From the NCBI GenBank assembly GCA_022838965.1, contig JALHDK010000091.1, positions 1 to 11,838 on the forward strand: 11,838 bases of DNA, in the 5' to 3' direction. The notes under the pieces were generated by a model. That model made no database searches, was not told where the DNA came from, and was given only the letters and a program-made list of their open reading frames with translations. Positions 7,236-11,838 of this stretch are shown here, piece by piece (the stretch's first letter is position 1; the number at the start of each line of letters is the position of its first letter). This stretch comes from Actinomycetales bacterium (lineage in GTDB: Bacteria; Actinomycetota; Actinomycetes; Actinomycetales; Actinomycetaceae). The position numbers were made by a program, and so were the translations under genes.

Positions 7236-7768
7236 CCGATGATCGTGCCATCCGGAAGGGCGGTCAGCACGGACTTCAGATGGATCGCCTTCGTCAGGGG
7301 CACCGGCACCACCCGGGCCCCCAGGGGCCGGAGCTGCTCGGCGAGCTGCCGGAGCCCGTCGGCGTTGGTCCGGGCGCCCTGCCCGACCCACACGGTGTTC
7401 CCGAACTTGAGCACGTCGCCACCGTCGAGGGTCCCGGGCTCCTCGATGTGCGCGATGCGGTAACCGAGGCCGCGGACCTTCGCCTCCGCCGCCGCCGTCT
7501 CGCCGCGCCGCTGCCCCGCGCCGGGGCGCGCGATCACCGCGAGGTCGCCGTAGACCACCATCGTGTCCTCCACGAAGGCCGAATCGGGGTACTCGTCGGC
7601 CGGAGGCACCTCGTGGGTCTCCCACCCGGCGATGTGCAGGGCCTCAAGGTAGGACCGCCACTGCTCGAGCGCCCGGGCGGGATCCACCGGGGACCGTTCG
7701 ATGTGGGTGACAATGCCCTCCGCCAGCCGCGAGGAGGGACGACGGACCAGCGCGTGCTTCGCGTACAT
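6983..7768 (-). CDS. ddaH: Dimethylargininase (DDAH) / arginine-deiminase-fold hydrolase
   Basis: DDAH hydrolyses NG,NG-dimethyl-L-arginine to citrulline and dimethylamine. The 261-aa product matches family length and layout: KHALVRRPS near the N-terminus, FVEDTMVVY (65-73, substrate-binding acids E67/D68), GTLDGGDVL (112-120), AIHLKSVLT with catalytic H163 and EGGVTCLS with nucleophile C248. The Pseudomonas enzyme has H162 and C249. The frame is open to 7828, but residues before ATG 7768 lie in the luxS promoter and start region, and family alignments begin at [11 protein letters not shown] possible -10, AACAAT (7775-7780 minus), ends 6 nt before that ATG, so the message may be leaderless. 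Its 3' end is overlapped for 253 nt by the convergent Vps62-like frame. The substrate could be another guanidino compound; the fold and catalytic residues are secure. Confidence 0.9.
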   Translation of the reverse strand: MYAKHALVRRPSSRLAEGIVTHIERSPVDPARALEQWRSYLEALHIAGWETHEVPPADEYPDSAFVEDTMVVYGDLAVIARPGAGQRRGETAAAEAKVRGLGYRIAHIEEPGTLDGGDVLKFGNTVWVGQGARTNADGLRQLAEQLRPLGARVVPVPLTKAIHLKSVLTALPDGTIIGYPPRMDDTSIFPRFLPVEEEHGASVVLLGGTTVLMSASAPETATLLRDRGLEVLAVDISEFEKLEGGVTCLSVRLRGLPEAHG

Positions 7769-7799
7769 GCCGACATTGTTCCCCACTACCGTGGGGGGC
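7769..7799. promoter_or_regulatory. 31-bp divergent ddaH/luxS promoter with inverted repeat
   Basis: The two start codons are only 31 bp apart. Between them are AACAAT on the minus strand (7775-7780, 6 nt before ddaH ATG) and TACCGT on the plus strand (7787-7792, 7 nt before ATG 7800). A perfect inverted repeat, CCCCAC-TACC-GTGGGG (7781-7796), lies between and over them. Each promoter's -35 would fall in or beside the other gene's start codon, so RNA polymerase could probably serve only one direction at a time. The repeat is a candidate operator. Confidence 0.5.
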
Positions 7800-8261
7800 A
7801 TGCGGACGATGAACGTCGAGTCCTTCAATCTGGACCACCGGGCGGTGCGCGCACCCTACATCCGGGTGGCGGACCGGAAGGTCCTGCCCCACGGGGACGT
7901 GCTCGTGAAGTACGACATCCGGTTCTGCCAGCCCAACCGGGAGCACCTCGAGATGCCCACCGTCCACTCCCTCGAACACCTCATGGCCGAGAACCTCCGC
8001 ACCCACGCGGACGACATCGTGGACTTCTCCCCGATGGGCTGCCAGACCGGCTTCTACCTCATCGTCGCCGGCGACCACGACGACGCCACCATCCACGACC
8101 TGGTCGCCGCCACCCTCCAGGACGTCCTCGCAGCGGCGGAAGTGCCCGCCGCGAACGAGATCCAGTGCGGGTGGGGTGCACACCACGACCTCGCCGGCGC
8201 GCAGCGGGCGGCGCGCCGGATGCTGGAGCAGCGCGACCACTGGACGGAGGTCATGGCATGA
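7800..8261 (+). CDS. luxS: S-ribosylhomocysteine lyase LuxS
   Basis: LuxS cleaves S-ribosylhomocysteine to homocysteine and DPD, the precursor of autoinducer-2, in the cytoplasm. The 153-aa product has the metal site HSLEH (H56, E59, H60) and C123 (IQCGW), the family start [10 protein letters not shown] and the conserved [13 protein letters not shown] (75-87). ATG 7800 fits a leaderless promoter (TACCGT plus 7 nt). ATG 7809, exactly at [10 protein letters not shown], is the alternative, with a G-run about 10 nt upstream. The stop overlaps the mtnN start (ATGA), so the two genes are surely co-transcribed. Together they recycle S-adenosylhomocysteine without SahH. Most actinobacteria use SahH, so LuxS here is the less common route in the phylum. 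Confidence 0.95.
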   Translation: MRTMNVESFNLDHRAVRAPYIRVADRKVLPHGDVLVKYDIRFCQPNREHLEMPTVHSLEHLMAENLRTHADDIVDFSPMGCQTGFYLIVAGDHDDATIHDLVAATLQDVLAAAEVPAANEIQCGWGAHHDLAGAQRAARRMLEQRDHWTEVMA

Positions 8262-8956
8262 GCGCGATCACCATCGACGCCCTCGTGGTCACCGCGATGG
8301 ACGCCGAGACCCACCCGTTCCTCGTGGCGTCGGATCACCGTCCCGTCGAGGTCCCCCTGGGCGCCGCGTGGCGCGTGGACCACGGGGGCCGCTCCGTGGT
8401 GGTGCTCCGCTCCGGGATCGGTCTCGTCAACGGCGCGGCCGCGACGGCGGCCGCACTCACCCGGTTCCGGCCCGCCGCCCTCATCTCCGCCGGATCCGCC
8501 GGCGGGCTGGCCGCGGGCATCCTCGTGGGCGACGTCGTCGTGGGCACCTCCTTCGCCTACGCCGACGCCGACGCGTCCGCCTTCGGTTACGCTCCCGGCC
8601 AGATCCCCGGGATGCCCGAGGTCTACACCGCGGACGCGGCGCTGTCCGCGAGCGCGCTGGCCGCCCGCACGGGCACGATGCGCATCCGTCCGGGGCGGAT
8701 CGTCTCGGGCAACTCGTTCGTGGACGCCCGCACGGTCGACCGCGTGCGCGCCCTGTTTCCCAGTGCCCTCGCGGCCGACATGGAGTCGACGGCGCTGGCC
8801 CAGGTCGCCTACCTGCACAATCTCCCGTTCCTCTCGGTGCGCGGGATCTCCGACCTGTGCGGCCCCCACGCGGGGACCGACTTCCAGGTCTCCCTCGCCG
8901 AGGTGGCGGAGCGGGCCGCCGACGTGGTGCGGCACGTCATCGACCGGCGGGGCTGA
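8258..8956 (+). CDS. mtnN: 5'-methylthioadenosine/S-adenosylhomocysteine nucleosidase
   Basis: MtnN (Pfs) removes adenine from S-adenosylhomocysteine and methylthioadenosine, giving S-ribosylhomocysteine, the substrate of LuxS. The 232-aa product has normal length and the nucleoside phosphorylase-like fold motifs: AMDAE (13-17, E17 matches catalytic E12 of E. coli), the Gly-rich GSAGGLAAG near residue 85, ADMES with M175/E176 and VRGISDL with R195, S198 and D199. These last five are offset by 2 from E. coli M173, E174, R193, S196 and D197. Its ATG overlaps the luxS stop in ATGA, with no separate Shine-Dalgarno sequence beyond a GGAGG inside the luxS end (8246-8250), about 7 nt upstream. Confidence 0.94.
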   Translation: MSAITIDALVVTAMDAETHPFLVASDHRPVEVPLGAAWRVDHGGRSVVVLRSGIGLVNGAAATAAALTRFRPAALISAGSAGGLAAGILVGDVVVGTSFAYADADASAFGYAPGQIPGMPEVYTADAALSASALAARTGTMRIRPGRIVSGNSFVDARTVDRVRALFPSALAADMESTALAQVAYLHNLPFLSVRGISDLCGPHAGTDFQVSLAEVAERAADVVRHVIDRRG

Positions 8957-8966
8957 GGCCGCGCTA

Positions 8967-8978
8967 CCGGCCCGCCGG
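8967..8978. terminator. Short hairpin between convergent mtnN and AEC genes
   Basis: The 27-bp gap between the two stop codons holds CCGGC-CC-GCCGG and an overlapping GCCCG-C-CGGGC, both with very short loops and no T-run. It may serve as a weak bidirectional terminator, but the evidence is slight. Confidence 0.25.
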
Positions 8979-8983
8979 GCAGG

Positions 8984-9943
8984 TCAGGGGGCGAGCAGGG
9001 CGGCGATGGTGGCGAGGGACGGGATGGCGAGCAGCGTCGTCGCGAGCACGGCACCGCGGGCGAGGGAGGTGGCGGTGCCGGTGCGGAAGGCGGCGACATA
9101 GGTGTTCTGGGCCGTCGGAAGGCCCGCCATCGCCACCACTGCGAACAGGGCGTGGCCGGAGAGCCCGAAGACGAGCGTGGCGACGATCCAGGCCAGCGCC
9201 GGCTGGACGGCGAGCTTCAGGGTGGTGGCGAGGCTGACGTTCACCCAGGTACGGCGGCGCTGGCGGGCCACGGCCTCGTCCACCCGGGGGCGCAGGGCGG
9301 CGGTGATGCCCGTCATCGACAGGCCGAAGGCGATGAGCACGGACGGCACCGCCGCCGCGCCGATGACACGGAGAGGTTCGAGGACGAGCTCCGGCATGGG
9401 CGTACCGGTGGCCCCGAGGACCATCCCCGCCGCGGACGCGAGCACCAGCGGGTTCGTCACCACCACGCGCACCACGCGGGCGAACGAGGTGGTGCCGTCC
9501 CCGGAGACCAGGTCAGCGAGCACGAAGAACATCGGCGTGAAGAAGCCGAGCTGGAACAGCAGCACCGGGACCACGTGCGTGGCAGAGCCCAGCACGTAGG
9601 CGGCCAGGGGGATGCCCAGGTGCGCCGCGTTGGCCAGGGAGGACGCCATCGCACCCACCACTGTCTCGCCCCGCGCGTCGCGCCGCACGAACCGCGAGAC
9701 GAGGGCGAAGGTGCCGGCGGATCCGATGGCACTCACCGCCGCGATGGCGAGCGGCGCCCCCACCAGGGCGCGGATGTCCGTGGTGGAGAGAGTGGCGAAC
9801 AGCAGGCAGGGGGTGGCCACGTAGTAGACGAGGCGGTTCAGCACCTCCTGGGCACCCTCACCGAGGACATCGAAGCGCCCCAGCGCCCAGCCCAGCAGGA
9901 TGATCGCCCAGACCACGGACATCCCGGCGAGCACCCCTGACAC
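8984..9943 (-). CDS. AEC (auxin efflux carrier) family permease
   Basis: The 319-aa product is very hydrophobic, with about ten membrane segments in two bundles split by a charged loop near residues 215-230 (RPRVDEAVARQRRRTW). This is the layout of the AEC family of secondary transporters. Family features include the N-terminal GVLAG...WAIILLGWALGR, LNRLVYYVATPCLLF (36-50) and the late AGLPTAQNTYVAA. Bacterial members carry malate, malonate or other organic anions, or amino acids; the substrate here cannot be read from the sequence. The GTG start at 9943 keeps the conserved N-terminus; ATG 9922 is an alternative that would cut into it. No Shine-Dalgarno sequence is visible. It diverges from the MFS exporter across a 103-bp region with palindromes. 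Confidence 0.88.
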   Translation of the reverse strand: MSGVLAGMSVVWAIILLGWALGRFDVLGEGAQEVLNRLVYYVATPCLLFATLSTTDIRALVGAPLAIAAVSAIGSAGTFALVSRFVRRDARGETVVGAMASSLANAAHLGIPLAAYVLGSATHVVPVLLFQLGFFTPMFFVLADLVSGDGTTSFARVVRVVVTNPLVLASAAGMVLGATGTPMPELVLEPLRVIGAAAVPSVLIAFGLSMTGITAALRPRVDEAVARQRRRTWVNVSLATTLKLAVQPALAWIVATLVFGLSGHALFAVVAMAGLPTAQNTYVAAFRTGTATSLARGAVLATTLLAIPSLATIAALLAP

Positions 9944-9969
9944 GTGAGCATGCTCTCACGTCCGGACGT
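9942..9969. promoter_or_regulatory. Overlapping palindromes at the AEC gene start
   Basis: ACGTGAG-CATGCT-CTCACGT (9942-9961) is an inverted repeat with 7-bp arms that covers the AEC start codon. ACGTCCGGACGT (9958-9969) is a perfect 12-bp palindrome sharing its end. Their position at the 5' end of the permease gene suits an operator that blocks transcription. The regulator family is not evident. Confidence 0.45.
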
Positions 9970-9986
9970 CCGCCCTCCGCTGGTTT

Positions 9987-10009
9987 TTTACGACAGACCG
10001 TCGTAAAGT
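9987..10009 (+). promoter_or_regulatory. TetR-type operator over the MFS exporter promoter
   Basis: TTTACGAC-AGACC-GTCGTAAA (9987-10007) is a perfect inverted repeat with 8-bp arms, of the size and form bound by TetR-family repressors. A -10 candidate, TAAAGT (10004-10009), overlaps its right arm; the -35 is poor (TGGTTT, 9981-9986). A start site near 10016 would give a leader of about 31 nt with a Shine-Dalgarno sequence. Binding would block the polymerase. No TetR gene is in the window. Confidence 0.6.
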
Positions 10010-10046
10010 CTCCATCGCCCAGTTCCGCTCGGCCCCAGGAGGACCC

Positions 10047-11645
10047 ATGGCAGCAGCGTCCGTCAGTGAAACCCGCAGCGCGAACCGATCCCGCTGGATC
10101 GCGCTCGTCGGGATCGCCATGGGCGTCGCCCTCGTCATCATGGACGCCACCATCGCCAATGTGGCCCTGCCCGTGGTGATCCAGGATCTCGGGCTGAACG
10201 CCACCGAGACCCAGTGGATGAACGCCATCTACTCCCTCGTCTTCGCCTCCCTCATCCTGCTGTCCGGACGTCTCAGCGACATCCACGGCCGGCGCCGGCT
10301 CTTCCTCATCGGGATCACCCTGTTCATGGTCGCGTCGCTGGCCGTGGGCAGCGCCCCGAATCCCCAGGTGCTGATCGGTGCCCGCCTGGTGCAGGGCGTC
10401 GGCGCCGCCCTCGTCATGCCCTCCACCCTGTCCACCATCAACGCCCTCTTCCACGGCAGGGAGCGCGCGGTCGCCTTTGCGGTCTACGGCTCGATGATCG
10501 GCGGGATGGCGGCGGTGGGCCCGCTGATCGGCGGCTGGCTCGCCACCGACGTCAGCTGGCGCTGGGCGTTCTGGCTGAACATCCCGTTCAGCCTTGCGGC
10601 GATCGTGATCGGCCTCCGCTTCGTCCCCGAGACCCGCGACCCCCGCCACCACCGGGGCATCGACCTCCCCGGCACCCTGCTCGCCACCCTCGGCATGGGG
10701 TCGATCGTCTACGGACTCATCGAGTCCTCCACCTACGGCTGGATCACCGGCCCCGACGGCGAGTTCTCCCCCGTGCCGTACGCGCTCGCCATGGGCCTGC
10801 TCGCCATGACGGCCTTCGTCCGCGTCGAGCGCCGCCGCCAGGCCGCCGACGTCGTGGTGCTCGCCCACCTCGACATGTTCCGGATCCGCTCCTTCCGCTA
10901 CGGCTCGCTCGCCGCCCTCATCGTCTCGCTCGGGGAGTTCGGGATGCTGTTCGTGCTCCCCCTCCTCCTTCAGGGAGCCCTGGGCTACACCGCCATCGGG
11001 ACCGGCTGGATCATGATGGCTCTCGCGGGTGGCACGTTCCTCGCCTCCGGGGCGGTACCCGCCGCCACCCGGGCCCTCGGCCAGCGGGCGGTCGTGCGGC
11101 TGGGCCTCATTCTCGAAGCGGTGGCCATCGCGGCACTCGCCCTTGCGCTGCCGGCCAACGGCGGCCTCATCGCGGGGATCCTGGCTGTCTACGGCGTCGG
11201 CGTCGGCCTCGCGACGGCGCAACTCACCAACGTCATCCTCGGGGACGTGCCGGTCGCGCGGTCCGGCGAGGCGTCGGGCATGCAGACCACGGCACGGCAA
11301 CTCGGGACCTCGCTGGGCATCGCCCTCCTGGGAGGTCTCCTGATCTCCGGGCTGACCACCGGGACGCGTGACGGCCTGGAGGCCGCGGGCATGCCGGCCC
11401 CGGTGGTCGACCGGGTGGTCGAGATCGTCCACGAGTCGGTGGGGTCCGCGATCCCGGTGCTGGCGGCCGACCCGGCCACCGCCCAGGCTGCGGAGATCGC
11501 TGCGGACGCGCTGGTCTCGGCCGCCAGGGTGACCACGGGGATCGCGGCGGGCGTCCTGGGGATCGGCGTGCTCGCCACCCTCGCGCTCCCGCGGCGCGAG
11601 GAGGACGAGGCCCCCGCTCCGGCCACGGGCCCGACGCCCGCGTGA
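10047..11645 (+). CDS. MFS drug exporter, DHA2 (EmrB/QacA, 14-TM) family
   Basis: The 532-aa product is a proton-driven efflux pump of the DHA2 family in the cytoplasmic membrane. The family motifs are clear: MDATIANVALP (motif D1, residues 32-42), GRLSDIHGRRR (motif A, 74-84), RLVQGVGAALVMPS (motif B, 113-126) and GPLIGGWLATDVSWRWAFWLNIP (motif C region, 158-180). Length and hydrophobic pattern fit 14 membrane segments. The last 20 residues are an acidic, Pro-rich cytoplasmic tail. The ATG at 10047 follows a strong AGGAGGA sequence (10037-10043). A TetR-type operator lies upstream, so it is probably induced by a ligand or drug. The substrate cannot be predicted. Confidence 0.93.
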   Translation: MAAASVSETRSANRSRWIALVGIAMGVALVIMDATIANVALPVVIQDLGLNATETQWMNAIYSLVFASLILLSGRLSDIHGRRRLFLIGITLFMVASLAVGSAPNPQVLIGARLVQGVGAALVMPSTLSTINALFHGRERAVAFAVYGSMIGGMAAVGPLIGGWLATDVSWRWAFWLNIPFSLAAIVIGLRFVPETRDPRHHRGIDLPGTLLATLGMGSIVYGLIESSTYGWITGPDGEFSPVPYALAMGLLAMTAFVRVERRRQAADVVVLAHLDMFRIRSFRYGSLAALIVSLGEFGMLFVLPLLLQGALGYTAIGTGWIMMALAGGTFLASGAVPAATRALGQRAVVRLGLILEAVAIAALALALPANGGLIAGILAVYGVGVGLATAQLTNVILGDVPVARSGEASGMQTTARQLGTSLGIALLGGLLISGLTTGTRDGLEAAGMPAPVVDRVVEIVHESVGSAIPVLAADPATAQAAEIAADALVSAARVTTGIAAGVLGIGVLATLALPRREEDEAPAPATGPTPA

Positions 11646-11648
11646 GGC

Positions 11649-11673
11649 GCCCGCGGGCCGGGCGTCACGCCCG
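11649..11673. terminator. GC-rich palindromes between convergent MFS and mpg genes
   Basis: GCCCGCGGGC (11649-11658) is a perfect palindrome, and CGGGCG-TCA-CGCCCG (11659-11673) is a 6-bp stem whose loop is the mpg stop codon on the minus strand. The gap between the convergent stops is only 19 bp, so this structure could stop transcripts from both sides. No T-run is present. Confidence 0.4.
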
Positions 11674-11838
11674 CCGGCCGGGCCGCCACGCGGAGACGGT
11701 CGGTTCCCCGGTAAGCCAGAAGCGCCACGGGTGCGCCGCGGCGTCGCCCCCTGGCCCGCTGACGCCGACCCGCGGACCCGTGGAGATCCGCCCGACGGGG
11801 ACGGGCTCGGCGGGCAGCCAGAGGGACCACTCCGCGCC
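11665..11838 (-). CDS. mpg: 3-methyladenine DNA glycosylase (AAG/MPG family), C-terminal part
   Basis: The minus-strand frame enters from the right edge and ends at TGA (11667-11665), giving the last 57 residues. They read ...VGRISTGPRVGVSGPGGDAA then AHPWRFWLTGEPTVSAWRPG. This matches the end of the alkyladenine DNA glycosylase (AAG/MPG) family, with the conserved PR(I/V)GV stretch and PWRFW followed by VS. The enzyme excises alkylated purines such as 3-methyladenine as the first step of base excision repair. The catalytic residues lie upstream, outside the window. It is convergent with the exporter, and the two stops are 19 bp apart. Confidence 0.85.
   Translation of the reverse strand, partial: GAEWSLWLPAEPVPVGRISTGPRVGVSGPGGDAAAHPWRFWLTGEPTVSAWRPGRRA

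Noticed and set aside
6104..8956. A 950-codon plus-strand open frame that ends with the mtnN sequence
   Set aside because: Only the last 232 codons (from 8258) are mtnN. The rest is out of frame with the Vps62-like gene and luxS and antisense to ddaH, with low-complexity Gly/Arg/Pro/His content typical of high-GC shadow frames.
9858..11432. A 524-codon minus-strand frame opposite the MFS exporter
   Set aside because: It is antisense to a clear 14-TM transporter, and its Asp/Gly/His/Arg-rich product is a shadow of hydrophobic codons.

Overview
The window is high-GC DNA (mostly G or C at third codon positions) from an actinobacterium. The class Ib ribonucleotide reductase genes, the Mycobacterium/Corynebacterium-like NrdE sequence, paired NrdR boxes and apparently leaderless promoters all point to Actinomycetota. 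I cannot fix the genus. No RNA genes, insertion sequences, CRISPR arrays or phage genes are visible. The content looks like ordinary chromosome with some accessory metabolic and transport genes.

Left part (1-3583): a minus-strand nrdH-nrdI-nrdE operon (thioredoxin-like donor, flavodoxin, catalytic subunit). It is preceded by a 380-bp intergenic region (3204-3583) holding two NrdR boxes 32 bp apart and, further upstream, inverted repeats and four TGTGGA/TCCACA motifs that resemble DnaA boxes. nrdF does not follow nrdE directly. A perfect hairpin follows nrdE, and the first 38 codons of another minus-strand gene run off the left edge.

Middle (3584-8956): an iron-sulfur L-serine dehydratase gene (sdaA, minus) is broken by an apparent 7-nt deletion inside its catalytic domain, leaving two overlapping reading frames. 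Divergent from it is a 689-aa membrane-anchored protein with a Vps62/DUF946-like N-terminal domain and no known function. The last 253 nt of its frame overlap the 3' end of the convergent ddaH (dimethylargininase). ddaH and luxS diverge from a 31-bp gap that contains an inverted repeat and both candidate -10 elements. luxS and mtnN overlap by ATGA. MtnN splits S-adenosylhomocysteine to S-ribosylhomocysteine, and LuxS converts that to homocysteine and DPD, the precursor of autoinducer-2.

Right part (8957-11838): an AEC-family permease (minus) and a 14-TM EmrB/QacA-type MFS exporter (plus) diverge from a 103-bp region rich in palindromes, including a TetR-type operator over the exporter promoter. 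The 3' end of a 3-methyladenine DNA glycosylase gene enters from the right edge, convergent with the exporter.

The items most worth a second look are the split sdaA, the Vps62-like membrane protein and its convergent overlap, the tiny ddaH/luxS divergent promoter, and the repeated leaderless-promoter layout. I saw no clear case of a wholly new multi-gene system.
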